Below are positions 1-17,376 of a DNA stretch of 64,000 bases, in pieces. Position numbers and translations under genes: made by a program. The stretch's first letter is position 1. Every line of letters starts with the position of its first letter. The notes under the pieces are model-generated. The model saw only the letters and a list, made by a program, of their open reading frames with translations. It had not been told where the DNA came from and searched no databases. This DNA is from Bimastos eiseni (taxonomy: Eukaryota; Annelida; Clitellata; Crassiclitellata; Lumbricidae), in contig OY365807.1 of the NCBI GenBank assembly GCA_959347315.1, forward strand, positions 36,565,072 to 36,629,071. Reading direction: 5' to 3'.

Positions 1-345
1 ATGCTTAGTCGTTGCATCCAACCATTATGTGACCCATTATTAAAAACTGCGTCTCTAATTGGCATTTCTTTCTCAGTTGATTGGACCTACATGTATATCA
101 GATGAATTAGGATAACATAAATTACTATGCATACGTTTCAATCTATGGATCATATACAGATGAGGAGATCAGTCCGATAACGCTTGAGTCTGAATTTGGA
201 AGATCTCACGCGACACCCTCTACGACAGTCCATCACTTTATCATTTCCTCCCTGTCTGATTCTTAGACCTCATCTAATCTGATAGATTTTTAGGATGACT
301 TCTGTGGTACCAAGTGTGCTATTCCAGTTTCTATCTGTTGTGTAG

Positions 346-5682
<5,337 letters not shown>

Positions 5683-5953
5683 ATCGTTGCAATCCGAGTT
5701 TTTGCCGGAGTTCCATCACCTGTGCTGGTTGTGTGCCTGTGGTGATATAACAATGTAGATCATGTTTTTTCACTATAGAACTGATGATTAACATAATTAA
5801 TTTAAAAAACTAAGTTAGCCTAGTACTAGTCAGTGTGAACTTTGCAACAATTTTCATGCAGCAAGTTTCTTAAACATTTCTTGCTCATTAAACTAGGTTA
5901 GAATAACTTCTTTTATTATAAATCAGTTTCATTTAAAAATTACATTTTCGATG

Positions 5954-5959
5954 AATAAA
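5954..5959 (+). terminator. Candidate polyadenylation signal of FGFR
   Basis: First AATAAA found after the FGFR stop, 272 bases downstream, implying a 3' UTR of roughly 0.3 kb. No transcript evidence. Confidence 0.4.
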
Positions 5960-6127
5960 TTTGGCTAGCCTGATAGTCGGTTTTTAACATACGCCAACTG
6001 TGGAAGAGTCACGATTGAAAACATTGATAGGGAAAATACTTTTAAAAAGGGTTTCAGTAAAAGTATAAATACAGGACCGCAAAAGCTTTCAAAATACAAG
6101 TATTTTAACTACAAGTAAAAAATACCT

Positions 6128-6222
6128 CTTTACAATATCTTAAACAGTTGAAAATGAGTGTGTTGTTAGTAATTTATTTCTTCATAACAATTAACAAATT
6201 TAAGCTGTGAAATATGATGTCG
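6128..6222. repeat. Dispersed repeat copy, shared with 45370-45445
   Basis: The block around ttcataacaattaacaaatttaag resembles ttcataacagttaacaaatttaag near 45407, with about 65 alignable bases. Family unknown. Confidence 0.5.
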
Positions 6223-6440
6223 AAGGAGCCAAAAAGTGAGACAATTAACCCGAAAACTTAAATAATAAAGACGAAAACTAAGACGAACACTACGAAACTC
6301 AAGACGAAAACTAGCATAAAAACTATGCTAAACGTCGATAAGGGCCCTATACCATAAGGCAGCTCAGCCAAAATAAAAACACATTAGAAAAACGCGTAGC
6401 AAAAACACGTTCAAAGACATAAACCATCAAAACAATAAAA

Positions 6441-7367
6441 GGGGTCATTGCATAATTACGTAAAGCTGAAAATGGCCGTTTTTGACCCCCACCCCCTTGT
6501 CACGCATCGTAACGTTTCCATAGACCCCTACCCACCTCTGAGCGTTATGTATTTATTTTGAACAAAACTCAGTGTAGTTTTACCTGGGCCTAATATAGTC
6601 TCAGGTCTTCAAATTTAACCTCCCTCAGATAATGTTTATTTTGTTTGAACTTCGATTGCCCCGCCACGTGTAGGCTATGAGGCTAAACGCAAATTTATAT
6701 GCTAGGCCTACTAGCCTTATAGCCCAGCTTCGCTTGGGACTGAATTTTGAACTCGGTTGGTATGCCCCGATTGTGTCTTTCTTAACTAACGCAAGCACCA
6801 CCAGACCTCTTTAGGAAGTGGGTCTGCCATTTCGCGCGGCAGCCCTGTTCGTTTTTGGTCGTCATATACTAGTAACATATTTGCATGTCAGTCGTGGCAA
6901 GTTGTTTAACTAATGCGCCTTCAGATGATGCGATTGGAAATAGCGGTTGTTTTAATATCGAATCTAAAAATTTTCAAATCTCGGAAGCTATATGTAGACG
7001 ATCATAATATTGACGCATAACAACAGACTTCATTTGCACATTGAATTTCGCCCTACTTTCGCTCAACGTTTTAAATTAACCTCCGCCTTTCTGAATATAT
7101 TTCACGTTAGCTGAAAAATTGGGAGAACGTTTTGTTTAAATGTCATTTCGCCAGACCGTTTCATTCCTACTCGAGCCTTTCCGACTCAAAGAAAATCTTG
7201 ATCTTTGGTTTATAGTTTAGATTGAGTATTTTTAATCAAATTAGTTACTAATTGGTTTAAAAACAAAAAGCTTTGCAAAACGTTCAGCTAACCCCCCACC
7301 CTCCTCTGTAACCCTTCGGAACGTTTTTGTAGCACAGACGAGCGTTACGTAATTATGCAATGACCCC
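6441..7367. mobile_element. Non-autonomous DNA transposon with ~25-bp terminal inverted repeats
   Basis: The left end ggggtcattgcataattacg is mirrored by cgtaattatgcaatgacccc at the right end; the match extends to about 25 bases with one change. No coding frame inside. C-rich blocks occur near both ends. The target duplication is not clear (A-rich flanks). Confidence 0.7.
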
Positions 7368-7584
7368 AAACGGATGAACGATGAATATGAAGCCCTAGAA
7401 TCACCAACCTAACCATAAAAAACCCGAGTCACTGTAAGATCTGCTACTAAAATGTGGACACACTGTGAAGCTTTAAAATGACCCAGCAAAACACGAAAAT
7501 CATGCCTGCAAAAAGGCAGCGACAAACATACTCTCAAGCATTTTACGTCCAGAGCAACTATCAACGAGCTACTCCTGTTCTGTG

Positions 7585-8158
7585 TGTAACAAAGTAGTGC
7601 TACAACTACTAATACTATTATCATGTAACATGGATGTTAACTACATTTATTATGTTCTGGGGACACTAACTGCACACGGAGAGAAGTATGAATGTACGAT
7701 AACTTTATTGAACATTGATATAATATAATAAGAGCCGTATAATGACCGTGAATGTACACATATAACTGATACAAGTACTCACAGAATGAAGATGTATGAA
7801 ATCGCCTAACGTTCGAAGTAAGATATGAGTTGTCGAACCTAACATAAAATCTAGAGATCTTCCTCTTCAGACTCTACAGACTCTATCGGCTGACCAGAGA
7901 GCCTCGTACATGTACGCAACGTTTTATAAGGTAACGTAAGCAGTCAAGAAGGAACAACCAATCATAGGTCGAGTTGTCCTAGCTATGTAGCTGACTGACG
8001 AATCAGATGATGTTCAAGAAGTAGGCTGGTCATCCTGACAAATAATCTACAGCCTAGATAGTTGATTGACAGTCTTGACCAAACTACGGTCAACAGGAGA
8101 ATATGATGAGTATTCAGTTACACACTGTAATGTAATATTAAATATTTACTAGGCTACA
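7585..8158 (-). repeat. Outer LTR, left copy (3' LTR of the unit)
   Basis: 574 bases, TG...CA, about 99% identical to 23702-24280 outside small indels (5-base ataat gain; loss of a roughly 15-base segment near 8111). Confidence 0.9.
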
Positions 8159-8198
8159 TACGGCCGCCCTGTAGAGACCGGGCCACCTGGGCCGTAAC
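8159..8198 (-). promoter_or_regulatory. GC-rich box at polypurine-tract position, outer element
   Basis: Box with gaccgggccacctgggccgt directly abuts the outer 3' LTR. It resembles boxes at 8858-8900, 9653-9696 and 10396-10440. It is not purine-rich as a usual polypurine tract would be. Confidence 0.45.
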
Positions 8199-9028
8199 AA
8201 AAATCAACTAGATGAGGATAACTATAAGGACTAGACTGCGACTTCCAGACAGATGATGACGGATTGTGTCGAAAGTAACAGAATTCCGTTCGAGTGTAAT
8301 AGTGATGAGTTGGTCGTTTGTGGACGACACAGCCGCCACATGGAAGTTAGTAAAGCTTTGCCGGTGATTTATCACAAGGCGAACTCCAGTCGAGTTATAA
8401 GACGACAAGATCACAATATTAAACGAAAACACATGTAGAAATGTTAAAAACTCGCAATGAAATGACAACACCTAATACACATAACATGTAATGCATTGTA
8501 GACGATACGACAGAGAAGTTAGTCCGTGAATCGACTTGCAATTTGAGTAGTTCAAACTAGCGCTTGTTGGTTATGACTAGCATAAGTTAATAGTTAGAGA
8601 CACGAATGAAAATCACAAAATTTAATACACTTGCAATTTCTAGTATTCATTTATGAAAGATGAACACACTGGCTCGAGTATAAATCGAAAATATGCTACA
8701 ACCATTAGGAGAACTGTAAGATGAACTACGTAGTGAATGCAAACACTCGACGTAATATGTGCGCAACATGAACACAAGAAAAACTACAGTTATTACGATA
8801 AATCTGAAACCTGAGAATTACGAATAATAAGTCCCTGATAGTCCAATCAAATACATTGGGGGTCGGTCGCGAAAAGGCTGGACCGCCGGGCCAAAGTAAG
8901 AACAAAGACAACAACGAGAATCAACACGTAATAAAAACTGAAAAATGCGGAAGCAACGGCGATGATAAAACTAAAAAGAAACAGACATGAAGAACGGAGC
9001 AAAGCGAGAACAGAAGAATGAATAGAAC
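8159..9028 (-). mobile_element. 3' internal end of the outer gypsy-type element
   Basis: Aligns in pieces with the inner element's 3' end. The segment with gatgagttggtcg and cacagccgccacatggaag (about 8305-8346) matches gatgagttggctg and cacagccgccacgtggaag near 9809-9850. Two copies of a GC-rich box lie at 8159-8198 and 8858-8900. No long frame. It is cut abruptly by the inner LTR at 9029. Confidence 0.7.
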
Positions 9029-9652
9029 TGTAAGAACTCTAATGGGTTCTATTTAAACTAGATCTACTATTATATTAGATACTTAATTAGTTAGGTTATA
9101 TTTGAGGAAGCTAGTTATACACGAAGGAACAGTTCAGATGCAACTATCTTTATTGAACACGGAATAGCTATAATAATAACATATATATGGTTGACTAAAT
9201 ACAGAACGATACAAATACTCACGAAGTGATAACGATGTGAGAAGCTAGAGGTCCGAACACTATAATTATGACTTGAATATGAAGTTAAGTTATTAATAAA
9301 TTATGTATATTATAATAGACAGAACTGACGTATTATGATACCTGATAAATTCGGAAGTCAGACTGCCTCGTTCCTAATAGTGCTGTAGCTTATAAGTGAC
9401 TTTCCTCAGCCAAAAGAGGAAACTGGCCTATCTTAGAAAAGACAACTCTGATCGGTTAACTACTGACCACTCAAGGTATCCCTAGAATGTGGGCTGACTG
9501 TAAATGCTAGAGCCTACGCGAGTGACTGACAGAACCTATACTGTCTGAATTAGCGAATGTTCTGCTAAACTTAATGTATAATAATGATCTATATATATAA
9601 ATTGTTCAAGCCTATCTATTGCAATGTAATGTTCAGAATAATCACGGTTACA
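9029..9652 (-). repeat. Inner gypsy 3' LTR
   Basis: 624 bases, TGTAAG...TTACA; alignable end to end with 19653-20274 but clearly diverged, with many substitutions and indels. Confidence 0.88.
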
Positions 9653-9696
9653 GTCGGTCGGCCTTTGAAAACCGAACCTCCTGGTTCGACACAAAG
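9653..9696 (-). promoter_or_regulatory. GC-rich box next to inner 3' LTR
   Basis: ggtcggcctttgaaaaccga then cctcctggttcg abuts the inner LTR where a polypurine tract is expected. A second copy lies about 740 bases further in (10396-10440). Confidence 0.45.
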
Positions 9697-10395
9697 TACA
9701 GTAACAAAACTAAGACTAAAGAACTATAGTCGTCCTGAATTCATCTTTCTCTCATTGTTCCACGTATCTTGTACAGAGTTAACAGAAGATCGTGTGAGAG
9801 TGACAGCGATGAGTTGGCTGTATGTAATCGTCACAGCCGCCACGTGGAAGATGTGGATGCGTTTCCCGTGACTCATCCGTAGACGAATTCAAGTCGAAGG
9901 ATAACACGACACGAGTATAACATGAAATGAAAACACAATCAGAAATGTTAAAAACACGCAATGTAATAAGAACGCGGAAAATAGTAATATGTAATGTAGT
10001 GTAGAAACAAGACGATACAGAAGTTAAGCCATGAGGTAAACCTAAATGCTTATGATGGATGACTAGTAATGCGATACAAAAGTTAAGCATCGAGTTCTCG
10101 AATTAAAACATGTGAGGCGTGGCACATTAATTTTTGTCACGATCTGCAAGCTGAAATTATTCTCGCATGTTCGACGTAGTTGATCTTAGACATTAAGTGA
10201 ACAAATAAATCTTCTAAAATAATTATTATTGTGCATAGTTTTTTGCTATATACCAATAATGTTAGATAATGTATGACTAAATGATTAAATAATGCAAACG
10301 CCAAAAAATAAATATGTGTATCAATAAGGCACACGAAAAACTAAGTCTATTCAGACAACTCTGAAGTTATATAAATAAATAAGTTCACACTTATC

Positions 10396-10440
10396 GGGGG
10401 TCGGCCGCTGAAAACCGGGCCGCCTGGTCCGTAAAAATAA
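10396..10440 (-). repeat. Internal copy of GC-rich box
   Basis: ggggtcggccgctgaaaacc followed by gggccgcctggtcc. It matches the LTR-adjacent boxes, and downstream homology (gatgagcgtagctgtatg near 10643) indicates tandem duplication of a module of about 700 bases. Confidence 0.55.
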
Positions 10441-10839
10441 ACAAATAGAAGAACAAAAGCAAAAAACACGATATAAGAAGAAATGTCCATAAAAGAGCGC
10501 GTATAAATAGGTAAGCGTAAACCAAACAAACACGAAAATTAAGGTACGATAACATGATGGCCCTGAAAACGCGGCGCTACAGAAAAGGACTGTAGACAGA
10601 GGGAAGTCACATCGCCGTACAAACGTACCACGAAGCGACGATGGATGAGCGTAGCTGTATGTGAACTGCACAGCTGACACGGTTGATTGAAACTTGACCG
10701 TGCTCGTCCAGAAAGCGTGTTCATAGCGTCACATAGAAAGCGTGCAACCCATGTTGTAAAAATAAAACACAAACATAATCATGAGTTAACAGGGCAGCAA
10801 TTTGAAAACGCTGAAACACCGTGATGCGCAACCTAGAAG

Positions 10840-11298
10840 TTAAGAGTAAGGAACGATGAGTGGACTGATGCAGCATAGTGAAATCAGCCCAAGTAATAAG
10901 CAATTCGGGACGAAACCAAGCGGAAACACGTATGTCAGTACAAAAAAAGAACCAGAAATAAGGTAATCAGCAGGGCAACCCAACACGGTCTGTAGTGAGA
11001 AAATGAGTGCGGTTGGTGTAAGAGATAACCAGATGACTGAAAGAGGGAATTCTTTGCAAACGGGGCGGTAGATGGGAACGGAACACCAGACGGGGGTGAA
11101 CTTCCATTGTTGCAACGCTGGCAGAGTGCAATGAAAGGTATGCAACCAGGAACCACTGTCAGTTGTAGTTGTACCCACGCGTTTAAACAAAACGCCGTAG
11201 TTGTAACGTTTCACGGTTGTAGGATGGAACTCATCGGCGAGGATGGTGTGCATCCCATATGTTAGAAGCATGCACGTTAAGAGAGGAAGATGGATCAT
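10840..11298 (-). pseudogene. Env-like remnant with signal peptide, 3' of pol
   Basis: 152 codons between integrase and the 3' LTR, the usual env position. The N-terminus is a hydrophobic leader (MIHLPLLTCMLLTYGMHTI) ending around LADEF, followed by YNYGVLFKRVGTTTTDSGSW, which has the look of the N-terminus of F-like envelope proteins of some animal gypsy elements. The frame appears to go off after about residue 90, and a hydrophobic run ends it. No furin site or fusion peptide can be identified. Assignment rests on position plus the leader; tentative. Confidence 0.4.
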
Positions 11299-12043
11299 TT
11301 TAGATACAGAGAAACAGAATCGACGAAAAAAAAATTACGATGAAAATACCATAATGTGTAAAACTATAACGTAATGTAATCGTAATATCAACATGTATGA
11401 TAAGGAACATTGCGTAACCGGCTCTTTAAAAGGTGTTCCGCAAGAGGTGTGATACAAAGGAAACTCTACAACGTTAACGCGTACGTCAGTGGGGAAACTA
11501 TTCCGAGCGAAGATTAGGAAGTGACATAAATATGATGCAAGTTAGTGAGAGTTTAAAAAAACGCAAATAAAATCATTAGGATTGACAATAAGGTCAATAA
11601 GCGAAATGCGCTATAGAAGGTTCTACATGTCTGAAGAGACGATCAAATGGCAATGAAACTTAAAAGAAGTCTAATAGCAGTGAAAGACTGAAAAAAATGG
11701 TGATCATGAACACAAATTGACACGAAACAGGATGGGTTAGGACCCGCTGTTCGACGTTATAATGATAATAAGAATAATGGTGATAATAAAAGACGGGAAT
11801 GGTGAAAAGAATAATAATCGGGTGCGGTGTGACAGAAAACTTTCAGATGGACGAATCTTGTTGACAAAAATCTAACAACTGTGAATAGTCAGTATGAGAG
11901 GGGGTGATCAAGTCCACCAATCAATACCGATCCCACAATTGTGTGACCAATATGAACAAGGATTGAATGTGGAAGTTACGCGTCCGCAACGAGATAATAA
12001 TAAGTAGTATAGGGGAGGATGTAATACCGTGATAATAAACAAA

Positions 12044-13195
12044 CTAGTTCATGGAAACTATAAATGAATATAACATCCACAGAGGGATGGCCCGTTTGCG
12101 TCTGCGACCTTGTAAGGTGTGTGTCAGATGGTAATGGTGCTTAAGGGCATCTGAAACACCCTGTTCGGACTGCCACGAAGGTGGGTAAGTCGTGTCTTGC
12201 CACTCTACGCGATAATGCCGTGTGCCAGTTAGAATTTTGCAGCCTAGGAGCCTGTTGGCCTGATACCACTGAGAAGCAGTGGTGGTGGGGGTCATGTCAG
12301 AGGGTGGACGGCTGGGAGAGGGTGGCGACGGGGACGGTAGAATGACATCATCAAGATGAAAGTCCTGCATCGGATTCTGGTCGGTGACCGGCGTCGATGT
12401 GAGGTCGTTCGTTTGAGTGTTGATCGGGTGCGGACCCAATATCGATGCTTGGTCACCCGGCGTAGAGTGAACGGTGATTGGATCCACAACTGGAGTAGAA
12501 GTGACCAGTCGAGTAATGACGGTGTGGGATGGTGACGTGCTTTGTGAGTTAGTGGCCGGTGGTGTCGGCGCCGCTATGAGGTCCTGGAACCGTGCAAACA
12601 AGAAATCTTGGTTGTCGACAAAGGCTTTCAGGCGATTAGTGTGTACTGGTGCCTGTAGACTCTTGTTCGTATGTGCGTTACACAAAAAATACTTGTCATG
12701 TGCGGCACACTGCACGATGTAGTAAGGTCCAATGAATTTTCTCCGGAGCTTGTTTGATGAGCCCTTCGGGTTGTATTCATCTCTTAGCCATACATAATCA
12801 CCCGGTGCATAGGATGCGGGATGCTGCTTGGCGTCATAATGTTTCTTGTACTCTTGTTGAGCAGCGAAAATGTTGTCACGGGCGATTTGGCGGGCTACGT
12901 GAAGTCTTGGTAATGACTCAGCTATGTGATTGTCGGCTGTGATTCTGCCAGTTGATGGTGGAACCAAGGCTGTTTGTAGTGGTAGGTTCATCTCGCGTCC
13001 ATTGGCGAGGAAGGTGGGGGAGTATATGGCGGATAAGGACGGAGTTGCACGCAATGCGTGGAGAACGGCGGGTTGTAGTTGGCAAGGGTCCAGCAAAATC
13101 ATAATGCCAGCGCTCGAACGGGCCGGCTGCGGGTATGGGGTGAAGTGGAGCGCGAGTTGAAACTGGTCCCTGTTTGGATCGTTGGCAAATGTCAC
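12044..13195 (-). pseudogene. Gypsy integrase C-terminal part with GPY/F module and chromodomain-like tail
   Basis: 383 codons on the minus strand. From about residue 58 it shows the end of the integrase core (IYSPTFLANGREMNLPL). Next are a lysine-rich linker, the GPY/F module KFIGPYYIVQ (about residue 167), a Pro/Ser/Thr-rich spacer of about 110 residues, and near the C-terminus HYRVEWQDTTYPPSWQ and SDALKHHYH. The last part has the aromatic/acidic pattern of a chromodomain, which in chromovirus integrases steers insertion to marked chromatin. The DDE catalytic residues are not in this frame. The frame itself is open, so this part decayed less than RT. Confidence 0.75.
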
Positions 13196-13343
13196 AACTC
13201 GTAATGAACTGAAGCAGATCTTGGTACATTCCTTTCCAGTAGAAACGAATACGCAAGACTAGGTAACACCTGTCTATCGCCGAATGCCCAAGATGTGAAT
13301 GGCACAGCTCCAACACTAGACGACGTAACGACGCAGGTATCAC
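12918..13343 (-). pseudogene. Gypsy integrase zinc-binding N-terminus, core deleted
   Basis: Shows the HHCC finger (CHSHLGHS, then CDICQRSKQ about 30 residues later) and then WHYDFAGPLP, which contains the first Asp of the DDE triad. After that the frame is wrong. The neighbouring frame picks up the far end of the core, so about 100 core residues with the second Asp and the Glu are missing. Confidence 0.75.
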
Positions 13344-13367
13344 TATCTGTTTGAGAATCGTGACTGA

Positions 13368-13571
13368 CTAATCGGTGCGTGTTGCACGTGGTTTGAAGAA
13401 TATCATTAGAATACTGTCAATTGAGACGAAGTGTTTAGCATGTAAAATGATTTCTCGTGCAGACTTAATGTCGCCAGGTAAAAAATTAAACGCTAGATAC
13501 TCGAGTAACGGTCTAAATTCAGTGCTCTCAGACTGTGCCCTACGAATGTCTAGTTGTGCATCGAATAACAC
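13368..13571 (-). pseudogene. Gypsy segment between RNase H and integrase
   Basis: Encodes LDIRRAQSESTEFRPLLEYL and LPGDIKSAREIILHAKHF, typical of the linker just before the integrase finger. It marks the 3' edge of the large RT/RNase H deletion. Confidence 0.6.
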
Positions 13572-13645
13572 ATAGTCACTAACTGCGTTAACCTTAGTGT
13601 GAAATTATACAGCAGACTGATCGAGCATCGTATTTGAATCAGCGT

Positions 13646-14320
13646 CTATGGCGTCAGTAGAGTCGTCTGGGGAACTAGAGGTCTGACGATTCCACACCTA
13701 ACCATTTCTTCTGTTTGTCTTTCTATTTCAGCCCTAGCTGCTGGAGAGTGACGATAAGGACGCTGCATGGCTGTTTTTCCGGTGGTCTCTATGTGATGAC
13801 AAATAAGGTCTGTTCCAGGTAACTGTGAAACGTCAGTGGTGAAAAGGTTTCTGTGTTCGAATAGCGTGTCGGAAAGCTGGTGGAATTGATCGGAGGTGAG
13901 CTTAACGGCGTCCATCTGGAGTCCGATTTCCTGTAGAATTTTGTCGCGAGCTGACCGGTCAATTGTAGCAGCTAACGGTGCAGGTGGAGAAGACTTCGTG
14001 GGTGGTGTAGTTATCAGAGACTGTAGTGAGCTGTCGTCTGCGAGTTGGATGAACGCGATGGGGAATCTTTTGGGCAAGGTCACGGTGGTGTTTGTGGGGT
14101 TAAGTATGTTAATGATCGAGTCACAGTTACTAGTTTGTACTAATATGTTAGCCACTAGAAAGGTCTGGTCAGGCGCTATCTGTAACGGCTGAATTATCGC
14201 GGCTTGACCTTGAAAATGGGGGGGATGTGGACCGGCGCTAGAAGTACGCTGCGCGGTGCTACAGAAATTGAAGATCGCAAACGCAAAATGGCTCCTATGG
14301 GTTTCTCGTGTTTGAGACAC
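13646..14320 (-). pseudogene. Protease-RT linker and first part of gypsy reverse transcriptase
   Basis: Contains PKRFPIAFIQLADD, LPGTDLICHHIETTGKTA and YRHSPAARAEIERQTEEMV, then GIVRPLVPQ, i.e. gypsy RT up to just before the first palm motif. The following DNA jumps to the pre-integrase linker, so palm motifs, the catalytic Asp pair and RNase H are deleted. A one-base frameshift near 14205 separates it from the protease frame. Confidence 0.75.
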
Positions 14321-14754
14321 AAGCCAACCGTCAAAAGGTCATTGAAAAACGTGACAGTGCGATTACGATAATTGATCACAGCTTGCGTGTGATGCAGAAA
14401 ATCGGCTCCAAGGAGGACGGGGTTGACAAGTTGGGGAATCACTAAGAAATCAAAATGATTGGTTAAACATTGAATTTTTATGGGCAGAGAAAGTCTGCCG
14501 AGCAATTTGATCGGCTTGCGATCAGCTGTACATAACCTAATTTCTTCAACGGGAAGACGTTTTTGATGGTGTTTGGGCAGCTGATTGTACACTCTGTCAC
14601 TGATGGCAGAATAAAAAGCACCAGTGTTCACAAGTGTTGTTCTGTGCTGGTTAAAAACGATAACTGAAATTTCGCCGGTAGTGTTGAAACTTTGGCACGC
14701 TGCTGGTTGTTGGGCATGTGAAAATGCCAAGCTATGCTGTCTGTCCTCGAACAA
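14194..14754 (-). pseudogene. Gypsy aspartic protease with D-to-N active-site change
   Basis: TTLVNTGAFYSAISDRVYNQ occupies the place of the usual (V)DTGA(x)S site, and VLLGADFLH is the matching ILGxDFL block. The active-site Asp reads AAC (Asn), consistent with a G-to-A change, so the enzyme should be dead. It overlaps the RT frame. Confidence 0.75.
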
Positions 14755-17376
14755 ACGTACACGAGACGACGACGATGGTGTTGGTGAAGTTGGAGATGTG
14801 TGCGAGACAAAACGATGATTTTGTCCGCGTGTGTTCGAGTGAGTTATGTGTGGCTTGCGATGTTGGGCGTGTAGCTCTGATGACTACCGCTCTGGATGGT
14901 AATGATGATGGTAATGTTGGTGTTGCGGATGTGAAAGATGTCGTTGATGCTGATGACGGTGGTAACGGGGTGGTTATCATAGATGGTAACACCGGTGTTG
15001 TGGTAGTAGATGGTATTGGTGATGGAGTTGAACGAACGGCTGGTAACACCGTTGCAGTTGCAGTTGTCGACGTGGTTAACATCGTTGATTGCGCTGTTGG
15101 GAACAACGCTGTGGTCGTATTTGACTGACGATGACGTATTGAATTGGTTACAAAGGTCGGAGTGATGATTATAATCGTGTGTGGTTATGGTCGATGATGA
15201 TGATGGTACGGCTACGTTCGCCGATTATGAAGGGCAACGATGTTGTCGCTGGTCGCGTTCGAGTACCCGTTCGAGTGGTTGCGTTCGAGTACCCGTTCGA
15301 GTGGTTGCGTTCGTACTCGTTTTCGACTGGGTTTTTGCGTTCGTGCTCATTTTCGCTGTTGTGGCTGTGGGTAGTACTGCTGTTGTTGTCGTTGTTGTTG
15401 CTGTGGACGTGATGCTGATGATACTGATGATGACGAGTATGAGACTGATGGTGTTGTCGTCGTTGGTACGTGACTATGACACTGCTGTTCGATATACTGG
15501 TGGGGTTTACTATGTATGTCCGGCGAAGATGGTGACGGATGTTGCGGTAGTTGCTATATGGAAGGCCGTCTTCAAAGCGCAAATGCGTCAACGCAATGTT
15601 GAGTGTCTAAGTTCTGGAAACGACTCCATAACTTGAACGACCTTAGGAACGAACGCGGGCATTCATCCTTAAGTCCCTCGAAGGGGGAAGGAAGGAAAAG
15701 GCCAGACTTTATAACATGTTGTCTAGCGATGTGCGGTGTTGTAAGGGTGGGTCCCCCACTGGTGGTGTGGGTGGAAGTATCCATCATCTGTGTCGTGGGA
15801 GGTGGCGGAGGAACGTACCTGTCCTCTTCGATTGTGTGTGCCATTGGACAAGTGTTGGCTACTTGCGTGGGATTTGGTGGCGGAAGGATGTTCTTGGCCT
15901 CCTTTATTGTGTAGTGACTTGCACTGACAACTTGTTGTGCCAACGGAGTCACTGTAAACTGTTGTTCTGAATGAGGTATAGCATGTGGTGGTGGGCGGAA
16001 GGCGATCCCCGTGTCTGAACCACCCTGTTCGTTCACTAATTGCGGATTTAACGATGGCCCTGGACAATAGTCCTCTGTGCGCTGTGTCGTAACGAAACGA
16101 CTGTGTGTGGTGTAAGGACGCCATATGATCTGGTTGTGGTTGATGGTGCTGGTGACCCCTTAACTGTACTGTTGATGAACGATAACCTACGGCTGGTGGT
16201 GGTAATGACGACATGTCGTAGGGATCCAATGTATTTGGCCGAATGACCGTGGTGGGGTATGATGGTTGATGGTGCTGTCGCATGGGACCCTGTTCCATCG
16301 CTATGGATGGACAAGTTCTGTTGTTAGACGGCTGCCATAGTGTCTCGCTAAAATGAGAGCGCGGAGGATGATGTTCGTAAGCTTGTGTGTAGTGGCTAGG
16401 TTCCAACTGCATCGTCCCGGGATTAGTAGAGGCCACATGTGTGGGTGCCTGTTGGATGATGGAACAGGACGATGCTGGTGTTTGCTGATGAGTTTCGCGG
16501 AAGGTGACGGTGTTTGAAGATGGTAATGGAGGAAAATGATTAAGTGATGGACCGACATCTGTGGTCCGCATTAGAAGAGGTCGGTTATCTGAGTGTGAGT
16601 CGGTAATGCTGGTTGTGATGGGTGGAGGGGAAGGGCTTTTTGGTGTTCCATGCGGGGCTGAAAATTGATGTGTTGGCCGCATTCTGAAACTGGTGTCAGG
16701 CGTCGGAAGGATCGGGATTCCGTAGGAAAGACGATCAGAGGATTGTGGTCGATAATAGAATTATGCTTATCCGACTGAACGGTTGTCGGTAAAGAGAGAT
16801 AATGGATCGGGGATGGTGATGCAGGGATGCGGCATTCTACTGCTGTTATAACCGATCGTTCACCCGGTGTTGGGGATGTCGGTGGTTCGTGAACAGCTGT
16901 GGGTTCATTCCAGGCAGATATGTCATATTCTGACGGTTTCTCCCTGTGAAAGTCGAGGAGTGATGTGGCGGTCGGGAATTTCGTCAGTTGTGTGCTGGAG
17001 GGAGGTATCGAAGGGAATCTGTTGCAGGTCATAATGAATAGACGGTGATGTGGGCGAACACAGCTCGTAATGGATGGTCGTAGGGTGGGAGGCTAACCGA
17101 CCTCCTGTAGGGTGTAAATCATGATCAGACCTTTCCTCTCTGGGTGAAATGTGCGGGGGGAGTCCTAGACATGAATTCTTCAAGGGGTGAACCTGAACGA
17201 GATGAATGATCAATGTTGTGTGGCGTGAGGGGTGCAGATGATTGTAAGGTAACCTCGTCGGATGACGTACCAACGTTTGTCTGATGCTTGCTTCTTGTGT
17301 TATGACTAGGTCCACTGCTATAACGTAGAAGTCTACTGGGATCGAAGAGAATCTTCGGACGGGTTTGTTCGGTCAT
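14755..17376 (-). pseudogene. Gypsy gag region, frame-broken, low complexity
   Basis: The gag start is probably ATG at 17376 (MTEQTRPKILFDPSRLLRYS). Proline/serine/threonine/histidine-rich pieces follow in alternating frames (17315-16923, 17032-16571, 16682-15723). A core-like stretch SPFEGLKDECPRSFLRSFKL occurs near 15650, then RFEDGLPYSNY in another frame. 15600-14755 encodes Asn/His- and Thr/Ser-rich sequence. No CCHC knuckle was found. Confidence 0.55.

Noticed and set aside
14718..15128. Val/Asp-rich plus-strand frames at 14.6-15.6 kb
   Set aside because: Antisense shadows of the low-complexity gag region.
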